Source of the DNA: an uncultured Eubacteriales bacterium | Lineage (GTDB): Bacteria > Bacillota > Clostridia > Oscillospirales > Oscillospiraceae | DNA: 64,000 nt | Reading direction: 5' to 3' | Assembly (NCBI GenBank): GCA_900545815.1 | Contig: URAM01000005.1 | Coordinates: 1-64,000, forward strand | Part shown: in pieces, positions 1 to 7,440 of the stretch | Layout: each line of letters starts with the position of its first letter | How positions within the stretch are numbered: position 1 is the stretch's first letter | The notes under the pieces: generated by a model | Database searches by the model: none | The model's input: the letters and a program-made list of their open reading frames with translations, nothing else | What the model was told of the DNA's origin: nothing | Position numbers and translations under genes: made by a program

Positions 1-168
1 AAGCGGGAAGATCTGGCACAAAGAGCGGGTCAGTCTGACTGACAACCTGACCTGTCTACAGGCTCAAAACGCCCCCAAAATGACGGTCGAAAGCGCAATA
101 TCTGGGAAATGGCAGAAAAAAGAAAACCATTGAAATCGTTGCGCTGCAACGACTTCAAGGATTTCAGA
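1..168. other. Left-edge segment, no assignable gene
   Basis: Two plus-strand frames are open from the window edge, one stopping at about 42 and the other at about 133. Neither translation is recognisable. One of them could be the C-terminal tail of an integrase belonging to a neighbouring element, because integrases often end beside an attachment site, but nothing in the residues proves this. The right part holds a minus-strand terminator (116-157). Confidence 0.4.
116..157 (-). terminator. Probable original terminator of the tRNA operon
   Basis: A 12-bp stem (131-142 with 146-157) has a 3-base loop. On the minus strand it is followed by a T-rich run reading TTTTCTTTTTT. The only non-Watson-Crick pair is G-U when read on the minus strand but A-C on the plus strand, which supports minus-strand transcription. 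It lies just downstream, in minus orientation, of the duplicated tRNA-Lys 3' end, where the tRNA operon would have ended before an insertion. Confidence 0.7.
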
Positions 169-201
169 TGGTGACCCAGCGGAGATTCGAACTCCGGACA
201 C
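169..201 (-). repeat. Duplicated tRNA-Lys 3' end (attachment-site copy)
   Basis: These 33 bases are identical to 13278-13310, the 3' end of the intact tRNA-Lys(TTT) gene from the T arm through the encoded CCA, and have the same orientation. Identity stops at both ends; on one side it stops exactly at the CCA terminus. The rest of the tRNA is absent. This is the usual scar of site-specific integration into a tRNA 3' end, so the copy is read as the distal attachment site. Confidence 0.85.
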
Positions 202-510
202 TTTAGGGCAAGCTCAAGTGATAAAATTGAAAACGACCCTAGTCACCGCCCCAATTTGGGGCGGCGTTTTTTATATTTGAAAAAGTGAGGGAGCACCCTA
301 ATATCACGCCCCCCAATATATCCTATCGCGAAAATGAATATTTGACGCAGTTCCGCCGTCAAAATGCCCCTCAGCCGTCGGGAGAATCGGATTTCCCGGC
401 GGTCTGGGGGTTCGTTTTCTTTTTCACAAAGAAGCGGGGAAGGGGAGAGACATCGAAAAATAGTGGGAAATGCGATATTTACGACCGAAATATATAACAT
501 ATGCACCATA
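202..510. other. Gene-free island edge
   Basis: No convincing gene is present; the short open frames overlap on both strands and lack ribosome sites. The stretch has a terminator hairpin at 246-272 and a weaker palindrome at 379-398, and then runs into the promoter at 511-539. Confidence 0.6.
246..272 (+). terminator. Rho-independent terminator at the island edge
   Basis: A 7-bp GC stem CCGCCCC/GGGGCGG with a 5-base loop is followed after two bases by six T on the plus strand. No gene precedes it inside the window, so it may insulate the island from transcription entering from the left. Confidence 0.75.
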
Positions 511-539
511 TTGACTTGCGGTTTTTGTGCTGTTACACT
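511..539 (+). promoter_or_regulatory. Sigma-A promoter of the island operon
   Basis: TTGACT (511-516) and TACACT (534-539) are separated by 17 bases, close to the housekeeping consensus. It would start transcription near 546, leaving a 5' leader of about 150 bases before the gene at 697. No other good promoter is seen before the following genes, so it may drive the whole 697-10043 block. Confidence 0.75.
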
Positions 540-545
540 AAAAAC

Positions 546-696
546 ACGCAGAGGAGCACCCCAATCCCTGCTCCAACCTGAACAATATATCTGGCCATAT
601 ATATTCCTGACCCAAATCGGGGACCGCCCATCCAACGGCAGACCGTCCCCTTAGAACGCACCAAATCATGCAACATCATGAAGGAGGAAATTCATA
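546..696 (+). promoter_or_regulatory. Structured 5' leader of the island operon
   Basis: The leader has several self-complementary segments: GGAGCA/TGCTCC around 552-573; an inverted repeat AATATAT/ATATATT (584-590 and 599-605) around a central GGCC; and GGGGAC/GTCCCC (619-624 and 645-650) with an inner GCC/GGC pairing. The ribosome site AAGGAGGAA follows at 681-689. The AT-rich repeat could be an operator, and the hairpins could be an attenuator or riboswitch-like element; no known class was recognised. Confidence 0.45.
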
Positions 697-2127
697 ATGG
701 AACTTGCCAATAATGTGACCACGACGCTGGTGAAATACGCTGCCGGCCTGAAGTACGAGGACATCCCCCAGGACGTCATCCACATGACCAAGCGGGTCTT
801 CATGGACATCATCGGCTGCGGCCTGGGCTCCCACGAGCTGGACAAGGGCCGCATCGGCTACAGCCTGGCCCATCAGCTGGGCGGCACCCCCGAGGCTACC
901 GTCCTGGGCACCGGCGAAAAGCTGTCCGTCACCGGCGCCACCTTCGCCAACGCCGAGCTGATGCACTCCATGGACTACAACGCCATCACCCCTCCCATCT
1001 ACATCGCTCCCTTCGTCTGCCCCGCCGCTCTGGCCGTGGCCGAAAAGACCAACGCCTCCGGTAAGGACCTGCTCCTGGCCATGGTCGCTGGCTTCGACAT
1101 CGCCTCCCGCATCGGTCTGGCACTGGGCAGCTTCCGGGACAAGAGCAAGCCCGTCCGCAGCTACGGCACCGGCTTTGACACCTTCGGCGTGGCCGTCGCA
1201 GTGGGCAAGCTGCTGGGTCTGGACGAATACCAGATGGCAGACGCCATGGGCCTGGCTGGCTACTTCGCTCCCGTCCCCTGCCACACCAAGTACATGAACA
1301 CCCCCAACAACGGCGCCATGAAGTTCGGTGCTGCTGGCTGGACCGCACAGGCTGGCGTCACCGCCGCTCTGCTGGCTCAGCTGGGTGAAGCAGGCGACCG
1401 CTCCGTCCTGGACGGCGAATACGGCTTCTGGGCTATGAACGGCTCCCAGGCATGTGACTACGAAGGTATGGTGGCAAACCTGGGCAAGGATTGGAAGATC
1501 CTGCAGTCCAAGTTCAAGAGCCTGCCCTGCGATGGCATCTATCAGTCCCCCCTGCGTCCGCTGATGGATCTGGTCCGCGAGAACGACCTGAAGCCCGACG
1601 AGATCGAATACATCCTGGTCAAGGCAGAAGCCAACATGTTCTGTCCGCAGTTCATGAGCACCACCATCGAAAACAACGTGGACGCCTCCATGAGCTTCCC
1701 CTTCTGTGTCGCCGTCGCCGCACACCTGGTCCCCGTCGGCCCCGCATGGCAGAAGCGTGAGACCATCGAGAACCCCAGCATCCAGGACTTCATGAAGCAT
1801 AAGGTCCAGTTCGAGGTCTATGACTACGCCGAAGAGACCCGCCGTCAGGAGATCGAAGTGGAGCACAAGCCCTACATCAACCGCCGTCCCTCCTATGTGG
1901 AGATCCACGCCCGCGGCCAGGTCTTCACCCGTACCGCCGAATACGCAAAGTGGCTGTCCGCAGAGACCCCCGAATTCAACGCCACCGACGACGACCTGAT
2001 CACCAAGTTCCACGGCAACACCGCCGACGTCTTCACCCGTACCCAGTCCGATAAGGCAGTGGAACTGCTGATGAACCTGGAGAACGTGGAGAGCGTCAAG
2101 GACCTGATGAAGGCTCTGACCTGGTAA
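697..2127 (+). CDS. MmgE/PrpD family protein
   Basis: This 476-residue protein has the full length and overall sequence character of the MmgE/PrpD superfamily (2-methylcitrate dehydratase, cis-aconitate decarboxylase, iminodisuccinate epimerase). The superfamily acts on small polycarboxylates by (de)hydration, decarboxylation or epimerisation; the reaction here cannot be read from sequence. The start is set by AAGGAGGAA eight bases before ATG. Codon use is strongly biased (Lys mostly AAG, Ile ATC, Leu CTG), as in rpsB and tsf, suggesting high expression. It is the first gene of the island operon and is followed by an enoate-reductase-like enzyme. No prpB or prpC partner is present, which argues against a methylcitrate cycle. 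Confidence 0.85.
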   Translation: MELANNVTTTLVKYAAGLKYEDIPQDVIHMTKRVFMDIIGCGLGSHELDKGRIGYSLAHQLGGTPEATVLGTGEKLSVTGATFANAELMHSMDYNAITPPIYIAPFVCPAALAVAEKTNASGKDLLLAMVAGFDIASRIGLALGSFRDKSKPVRSYGTGFDTFGVAVAVGKLLGLDEYQMADAMGLAGYFAPVPCHTKYMNTPNNGAMKFGAAGWTAQAGVTAALLAQLGEAGDRSVLDGEYGFWAMNGSQACDYEGMVANLGKDWKILQSKFKSLPCDGIYQSPLRPLMDLVRENDLKPDEIEYILVKAEANMFCPQFMSTTIENNVDASMSFPFCVAVAAHLVPVGPAWQKRETIENPSIQDFMKHKVQFEVYDYAEETRRQEIEVEHKPYINRRPSYVEIHARGQVFTRTAEYAKWLSAETPEFNATDDDLITKFHGNTADVFTRTQSDKAVELLMNLENVESVKDLMKALTW

Positions 2128-2168
2128 GCCATCGGCTCACCCACTTCGAAAACAACAACTGAAATCAA

Positions 2169-2202
2169 CGGGTCCCGAACTGGGGGAACGGTTCGGGACC
2201 CG
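2169..2202 (+). other. Intercistronic hairpin without T-tract
   Basis: A perfect 12-bp stem (2169-2180 with 2191-2202) has a 10-base loop and lies between the first two genes of the island operon. It is followed by purine-rich sequence, so it is not a normal terminator. A role in mRNA processing or 3'-end protection is more likely. Confidence 0.7.
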
Positions 2203-2282
2203 GAGAAAAGAAAACCCATCAAGATAAATACAACTTTGGTAAGACAGAAGAAAGATAAGATAAAAGGAGCAAATAACATATT

Positions 2283-4211
2283 ATGAGCAACTTTGAAAAG
2301 ATTTTCACCCCCATTAAGTTCGGCACCCTGGAACTGCCCAACCGCATCGTCATGTCCCCCATGGTCACCCACTACGCCACCGATAACGGCACCGTGACCC
2401 AGCGTGTCATCGACTACTACACCGCAAGAGCAGCCGGCGGCGTGGGCCTCATCACCGTGGAAGCTACCTTCGTCGATCTGAAGAGCCTGGAACACCATAT
2501 GCTGGGCATCTATGACGACAAGATGGTCCCCGGCCTGAAGAAGCTGGCTGACGCCATCCACGCAGCTGGCGGCCGCGCTTCCATCCAGCTCATCCACAAG
2601 GGCCGTCTGGCAAAGTCCGCCACCACCACCATGCGTACCGTCTCCGCTTCCAACGAACCGGACATGGGCGAAACCCCCCGTGCCCTGACCGTCCCCGAGA
2701 TCCACGAACTGGTGGAGAAGTTCGGCCAGGCAGCACGCCGCGCCAAGGAAGCTGGCTTCGACGCCGTGGAAATGCATATGGCACACGGCTACATCCTGAA
2801 CCAGTTCCTGTCCCCCTATTCCAACCATCGTACCGATGCATACGGCGGCAGCATGGAAAACCGCGCGCGCTTCCCCCTGGAAGTCATCCGCCGTGTCCGC
2901 AAGGAAGTGGGTCCTGACTTCCCCATCACCGCAAAGATCAACTCCACCGAACACGTGGAATGCGGCATCGAAGTAGAGGATTGGAAGATCCTGCTGCCCA
3001 TGCTGGAAGAGGCTGGCATCAATGCCGTCAACGTCTCCGGCGGCCTGGCTGAGACCACCCACTACATGACCGCTCCCATGAGCATCGACCGCGCCTTCAA
3101 CGTGGAACGGGCCAAGCAGATCAAGTCCTATGCCAACATCCCCGTGGGCGTCGTCGGCCGTATCCCCGACATCCGTCTGGCAGAAGAGATCCTGGAAAGC
3201 GGCGCTGTGGACTTCATCACCATGGGGCGTGCCAACATCGCGGACCCCGAAATGGTCAACAAGGCCAAGGAAGGCCGCGTGGACGATATCTGTCCCTGCA
3301 TCAACTGCAACCAGGGCTGCATCGGCCGTGTGGACCAGTGGCTGGACGTCTGCTGCCTGGCCAACCCCTTGGCAGGTCGAGAAGGCGATCCCCGCCTGAA
3401 GATCACCCCCGCTCCCGTCAAGAAGAACGTCGTCGTCGTGGGCGGTGGCCCTGCTGGCCTGAGCGCTGCTGCAACCGCTGCCAAGCGTGGTCATAAGGTC
3501 ACCCTGTTCGAAAGCTGCGACATCCTGGGCGGTCAGCTGTACCTGGCAAGCCTGCCTCCCAAGAAGGAAGAGATCACCCGCCTGCTGAAGTACCTGGAAC
3601 ACAACGCACGGAAGAGCGGTGTCGAGATCGTCCTGAACCACAAGGCAACTGCCGCTGACATCGAATCCATGAAGCCCGATGAAGTCATCATCGCCACCGG
3701 CGGCACCCCCATCACCCTGAAGATCCACGGTGCAGAACGCTGCGTCCTGGCAGGCGACGTCCTGACCGGCAAGGCACAGGTCCCCGGCTCCTGCGTCGTC
3801 ATCGGCGGCGGCTCCGTGGGCTGCGAGACTGCTGACTACATGACCGAACACGGTTCTCAGGTCGTCATCATCGAAATGCTCAGCGAAATGTGCCGTGACC
3901 TGGAAAAGAGACAGCGCAAGCTGCTGATGCAGAAGCTCATCCACGCTGGCACCGAGACCATCTGCTGTGCCAAGGTCCGTGAAGTGGGCGAGGACTATGT
4001 AGAATACGAGAGCCTGGGCATGGTCCGCCGTGTCATGGGCGTAGAGCACGTGGTCATGGCCGCTGGCTACAAGGGCAGCGTCCCCGCGGACGTGCAGGAA
4101 GCCTGCGACAAGCAGAACATCCCCGTCCACATCGTCGGCGACTGCACCATGAACTCCCACAACGCACTGGTCGGTATCCGTGAAGGCTACGACTGCGCCG
4201 TGGTGCTCTAA
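2283..4211 (+). CDS. Old-yellow-enzyme family NADH:flavin oxidoreductase with 4Fe-4S cluster
   Basis: This 642-residue enzyme has the layout of 2,4-dienoyl-CoA reductase, 2-enoate reductase and BaiCD/BaiH-type proteins. An FMN-binding TIM barrel spans about residues 1-335. The iron-sulfur motif C339-x2-C342-x3-C346-x11-C358 follows. Next come a dinucleotide-binding segment VVVVGGGPAGLSAAA (from about 380) and a second GGGSVGCE segment for NAD(P)H. Such enzymes reduce activated C=C bonds in enoates, enones or enoyl-CoAs under anaerobic conditions. AAAGGAGC precedes the ATG. Codon bias is as strong as in the gene before it. The two SDRs that follow suggest sequential reduction of C=C and C=O in one substrate. 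Bile acid, steroid, isoflavone or phenylacrylate substrates are all possible and cannot be separated here. Confidence 0.88.
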   Translation: MSNFEKIFTPIKFGTLELPNRIVMSPMVTHYATDNGTVTQRVIDYYTARAAGGVGLITVEATFVDLKSLEHHMLGIYDDKMVPGLKKLADAIHAAGGRASIQLIHKGRLAKSATTTMRTVSASNEPDMGETPRALTVPEIHELVEKFGQAARRAKEAGFDAVEMHMAHGYILNQFLSPYSNHRTDAYGGSMENRARFPLEVIRRVRKEVGPDFPITAKINSTEHVECGIEVEDWKILLPMLEEAGINAVNVSGGLAETTHYMTAPMSIDRAFNVERAKQIKSYANIPVGVVGRIPDIRLAEEILESGAVDFITMGRANIADPEMVNKAKEGRVDDICPCINCNQGCIGRVDQWLDVCCLANPLAGREGDPRLKITPAPVKKNVVVVGGGPAGLSAAATAAKRGHKVTLFESCDILGGQLYLASLPPKKEEITRLLKYLEHNARKSGVEIVLNHKATAADIESMKPDEVIIATGGTPITLKIHGAERCVLAGDVLTGKAQVPGSCVVIGGGSVGCETADYMTEHGSQVVIIEMLSEMCRDLEKRQRKLLMQKLIHAGTETICCAKVREVGEDYVEYESLGMVRRVMGVEHVVMAAGYKGSVPADVQEACDKQNIPVHIVGDCTMNSHNALVGIREGYDCAVVL

Positions 4212-4238
4212 GGAGAGAAACGAAAGGAACGTAACACT

Positions 4239-5132
4239 ATGTTTGATGTAGCAGGAAAAGTCGTTGTCGTCACCGGCGGCAACAAGGGCATTGGCGAAGG
4301 CATCGCCAAGGGCTTTGCCAAGGTGGGCTGTAAGGTCTCCATCTGGGGTCGGAAGGAAGCGGACAACCAGCGGGTGCGGGACGAAATTCTCGCAGCCGGC
4401 GGCGAGTGTGTGGCCTTCCAGTGCGACGTGACCCAGGAGGATCAGATCAATGCCGCCGTCCAGGGCACCCTGGACGCCTTCAATGGCCGCATTGACATCC
4501 TGGTCAACAACGCCGGCGGCACCACCGGTGGCCGTCTCATCTGGAACATGTCCCCCGACCAGTGGAAGAAGACCCTGGACGTGGACATGACCGGCCCCTT
4601 CCTCTGCGCCAGAGCCGTCGCCCCCATCATGCGCGACCAGCGCTATGGCCGTATTGTCAACATCGGCTCCATCGTGGGCAAGCGCATCACCCACCTGTCC
4701 GGTATGCAGTACTCCGCCGCCAAGGCCGGTGTCCTGGGCTTCAACCGCCACCTGGCCATCGAGCTGGCGCCCTACGGCATCACCGTCAATTGCGTCTGCC
4801 CCGGCAACGTAGAGACCCCTGCAACCTCCAAGATTTGGTCGGAACAGGAGCGCAAGGACCGTTATAAGCTGGTCCCCGTAGGTCGTCTGGCTCTGCCGGA
4901 GGACATCTTCAACGCCTGCCTGTTCTTTGCCTCCGATGAGGCTTCCATCATCAACGCCCAGGCACTGGACGTGGACGGCGGTTCCCTCATCAGCTGGTAT
5001 GACGGCCCCACCTATCACAAACTGATGGGTGAACCCCTGCCCGAGGACGTGCTGCACATGCACGACATCCCCGACGCCAAGGACGGCCTGGTGTACGAGG
5101 AGACCGTCACCAACAGCGACGGCAACCTGTAA
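4239..5132 (+). CDS. Short-chain dehydrogenase/reductase (SDR), first of a pair
   Basis: This 297-residue classical SDR is an NAD(P)H-dependent ketone reductase or alcohol dehydrogenase. The cofactor motif TGGNKGIG is at residues 12-19, NNAG at 90-93, and the catalytic residues are S144, Y158 and K162. It is longer than the usual 250-270 residues because of a C-terminal extension after the VDGG motif. It lies 27 bases after the flavoenzyme gene and is followed by a paralogue with nearly the same first 20 codons and a very similar region around 4410-4470, so the pair arose by duplication. The substrate is not evident. Confidence 0.88.
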   Translation: MFDVAGKVVVVTGGNKGIGEGIAKGFAKVGCKVSIWGRKEADNQRVRDEILAAGGECVAFQCDVTQEDQINAAVQGTLDAFNGRIDILVNNAGGTTGGRLIWNMSPDQWKKTLDVDMTGPFLCARAVAPIMRDQRYGRIVNIGSIVGKRITHLSGMQYSAAKAGVLGFNRHLAIELAPYGITVNCVCPGNVETPATSKIWSEQERKDRYKLVPVGRLALPEDIFNACLFFASDEASIINAQALDVDGGSLISWYDGPTYHKLMGEPLPEDVLHMHDIPDAKDGLVYEETVTNSDGNL

Positions 5133-5139
5133 GAGAAAC

Positions 5140-5165
5140 GGGTGAGGGGCGGACGCCTCTCACCC
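5140..5165 (+). other. Intercistronic hairpin without T-tract
   Basis: Positions 5140-5151 pair with 5154-5165 over 12 bp, including one G-U pair, just after the stop of the first SDR gene. No T run follows, so transcription probably continues into the second SDR gene. Confidence 0.65.
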
Positions 5166-5195
5166 TAGGAATGGAAAAAACAAGGAGAGCGAAAT

Positions 5196-6002
5196 ATGTT
5201 TGATGTAACAGGAAAAGTGGTCATCGTCACCGGCGGCAACAAGGGCATCGGCGAGGGCGTGGCACGGAAATTCGCCCAGGCCGGCGCCAAAGTGGCCATC
5301 TTCGGCCGCAACCCGGCGGATAACCAGAAGGTCTGCGAGGACATCGTGGCACAGGGCGGCCAGTGCGTGGCCTTCCAGTGCGACGTCAGCGACGAGGAAC
5401 AGGTCAACGCCGCTGTCCAGGGCACCCTGGACGCCTACAACGGCAGAGTGGATGTGCTGGTCAACGCCGCTGGCATCATGATCCACGGCGACCCCAAGAA
5501 CGTCCCGCCGGAGACGGTCAGCGGGTTCCGGAAGGTCATCGAGGTCAACCTGATCGGCGCGTACATCTGCGCCGCCGCCGTCTTCCCCATCATGCGCAAG
5601 CAGCACTTCGGCCGCATCATCCTGGTGGCCTCCAACGTCCACAAGCGCATCTCCGTCGGCCGCGTCCCCTCCTACACCGCCTCTAAGGCAGGCGAAGTGG
5701 GTCTGGTGCGCCACCTGGCCATGGAGGGCGGCACCTGGGGCATCACCGTCAACGCCCTCTGCCCCGGCGGCACCAAGACGCCCATGCTGGAGGCCATGAG
5801 CACCCCCGAACAGCTGGATGCTCGTCGTCGTCTCATCCCCACCGGCCGTCTGGCTCTGCCGGAAGACCACGCCAACCTGGCCATCTTCCTGGCTTCCAAG
5901 GAGGCCGAGCACATCACCGGTCAGGCCATCGACGTGGACGGCGGTCAGATCCTGCCGTGGATGGAACGGGACGTCTACTTCAAAGGCGTGGAAGAGATTT
6001 GA
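5196..6002 (+). CDS. Short-chain dehydrogenase/reductase (SDR), second of a pair
   Basis: This 268-residue SDR has the cofactor motif TGGNKGIG near residue 12 and catalytic S146, Y160 and K164. The usual NNAG is replaced by NAAG, a tolerated variation. AAGGAG precedes the ATG. It is clearly a tandem paralogue of the upstream SDR but lacks the C-terminal extension and differs around the substrate loop after the catalytic lysine. The two copies may act on different positions or stereochemistries of the same compound, or as reductase and dehydrogenase of an epimerisation pair; this is inference. Confidence 0.88.
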   Translation: MFDVTGKVVIVTGGNKGIGEGVARKFAQAGAKVAIFGRNPADNQKVCEDIVAQGGQCVAFQCDVSDEEQVNAAVQGTLDAYNGRVDVLVNAAGIMIHGDPKNVPPETVSGFRKVIEVNLIGAYICAAAVFPIMRKQHFGRIILVASNVHKRISVGRVPSYTASKAGEVGLVRHLAMEGGTWGITVNALCPGGTKTPMLEAMSTPEQLDARRRLIPTGRLALPEDHANLAIFLASKEAEHITGQAIDVDGGQILPWMERDVYFKGVEEI

Positions 6003-6038
6003 CCGTGCCCCGGCACAACAGAAAGAGAGGAGAACACA

Positions 6039-7319
6039 ATGGAGAAACAAGCTGCGAAAAAGGGCGGCGTCTTTAAAGGCTGGTACATCATCATAGCCAC
6101 CATGGTCATGGCCATGTGCGGCGGCGCCTGCACCAACGGCACCTATTACAACGTCAACATCATGGTCAACGAAGGGCTCATCGACTCCACCGTACCCGGT
6201 ATGTGCTCCAGCATCGTCAGCCTCTGCTCGGTGCTCTTCGCCACCGTCATGGGCATCTTCATGAAGAAGAAGGGCCTCAAGATCACCGCCCTGTTTGCCT
6301 TCCTGGTGGGCGCGATCGCCTTCCTGGCTATGATCTTCCTGCCCCCCATGAGCGTCATCGTCATGCTGTCCTACTTCGGCTTCGGTTTCTGCATGTCCAC
6401 CGTCACCAAGCTGGTCTCCCCCAACATCGTCAACACCTGGTTCGAGCACAACCGTGCCCTGCCCATGGCACTGGTCATCGCCGGTCCCGCTGCCGTCACC
6501 ATCTTCTCCGGTATCCAGGGCTCCCTGGTCACCAAGTATGGCTGGCGCGCTGGCTGGATCTGGGGTCTGCTGTTCGTCGCAGTGGGCTTCGTCCTGGCCT
6601 TCTTCTGTGCCCGTGACGACATCCACCAGATCGGTGAGGTCCGTGACGGCAGAGCATGGAGAGAAAAGCACGGCATCTCCCTGGACGACAGCGGCGTGGT
6701 CGCTGGCGAGGAGAAGAAGGAGAGCGTAGGCGCCGCTGGCCTGCTGAAGAACATCAAGTTCTGGCTCTTCGGCGTCAGCTGCCTCATCCGCATGGGCTCC
6801 TTCGCAGGCTGCCAGGTGTACATCACCCTCATCATCCTGTCCCGAGGCTTCAGCAAGGTGGAAGCCGCCGCTGCCATCGCCAGCATCACCCTGGCCAGCA
6901 CCGTCGGCCGTCTGGCCACCCCCCTGGTGTCCAAGGTCTTCCGCCTGTCCAACACCGGCTGCAACATCCTGGCGCACCTGATCATGGCAGGCGGCTGCAT
7001 CGGCATCTTCTTCTGCTCCAGCCTGCTGAGCTTCACCATCACCACCCTGCTCATCGGCTTTGCCTACGGCCTGGGCTTCGTCAGCCAGACCCTGGCCCTG
7101 GCCGACCTGTTCCCCAGCTATGACTTTAGCTCCATCCTGGGTGTCTTCACCACCATCGTCAACTGCAGCTTCATCTTCCCGACCCTGGTCGGTGTGGTGG
7201 GCAAGGCGCTGGGTCAGGATTACACCCCCATCTACGTCGTCCTCGGCGTCATCAACATTGCCCTTGCCGTCCTGGTGTTCACCATGCGCCCCAAGCAGTC
7301 CAAGGAACAGACTGCGTAA
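6039..7319 (+). CDS. MFS transporter, first of a pair
   Basis: This 426-residue polytopic membrane protein has major facilitator architecture: two halves of about six hydrophobic segments joined by a charged loop around residues 190-230. It starts after GAGAGGAG. Its position directly behind the reductase genes suggests it moves their substrate or product across the membrane, as BaiG-type MFS carriers do in bile-acid clusters; that analogy is inference. It is homologous along its length to the next gene, sharing for example a GW start to the first helix, the sequence LCSVLF and the motif GYGLG/AYGLG before SQTL. Confidence 0.85.
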   Translation: MEKQAAKKGGVFKGWYIIIATMVMAMCGGACTNGTYYNVNIMVNEGLIDSTVPGMCSSIVSLCSVLFATVMGIFMKKKGLKITALFAFLVGAIAFLAMIFLPPMSVIVMLSYFGFGFCMSTVTKLVSPNIVNTWFEHNRALPMALVIAGPAAVTIFSGIQGSLVTKYGWRAGWIWGLLFVAVGFVLAFFCARDDIHQIGEVRDGRAWREKHGISLDDSGVVAGEEKKESVGAAGLLKNIKFWLFGVSCLIRMGSFAGCQVYITLIILSRGFSKVEAAAAIASITLASTVGRLATPLVSKVFRLSNTGCNILAHLIMAGGCIGIFFCSSLLSFTITTLLIGFAYGLGFVSQTLALADLFPSYDFSSILGVFTTIVNCSFIFPTLVGVVGKALGQDYTPIYVVLGVINIALAVLVFTMRPKQSKEQTA

Positions 7320-7373
7320 GACGGTAAGCCCTTCCTTCTTTCCCTGCGTGTGACCCTTACTCCACACAAAAAG

Positions 7374-7406
7374 CGCCGGGGCAGGAGTTCACCTCCTGCC
7401 CCGGCG
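7374..7406. other. Strong intercistronic hairpin
   Basis: A perfect 14-bp GC-rich stem (7374-7387 with 7393-7406) has a 5-base loop and sits between the two MFS genes. No T run follows on the plus strand, while five T follow on the minus strand. It is unlikely to stop the plus-strand operon fully; it may protect the upstream mRNA or block antisense transcription. Confidence 0.65.
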
Positions 7407-7440
7407 TGGGAAAGGAGAGGGGAGAGGCGAGTGAGAAGAA

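Noticed and set aside
243..654. Overlapping short frames on both strands in the island edge
   Set aside because: They overlap each other and the terminator or promoter, lack ribosome sites and show no recognisable residues.
1893..5063. A minus-strand open frame of more than 1000 codons
   Set aside because: It runs antisense to three well-supported genes whose GC-rich, third-position-biased codons create long stop-free antisense frames. Its composition (Gly, His, Ala, Val and Asp runs) is not protein-like.
5160..7367. A minus-strand open frame of 735 codons antisense to the second SDR and first MFS genes
   Set aside because: It is another antisense shadow of strongly codon-biased genes, with no ribosome site and a repetitive acidic/glycine-rich composition.
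7374..7406. Hairpin between the MFS genes as a plus-strand terminator
   Set aside because: No T-tract follows on the plus strand and the next gene is a close paralogue in the same direction, so it is listed as an intercistronic hairpin.
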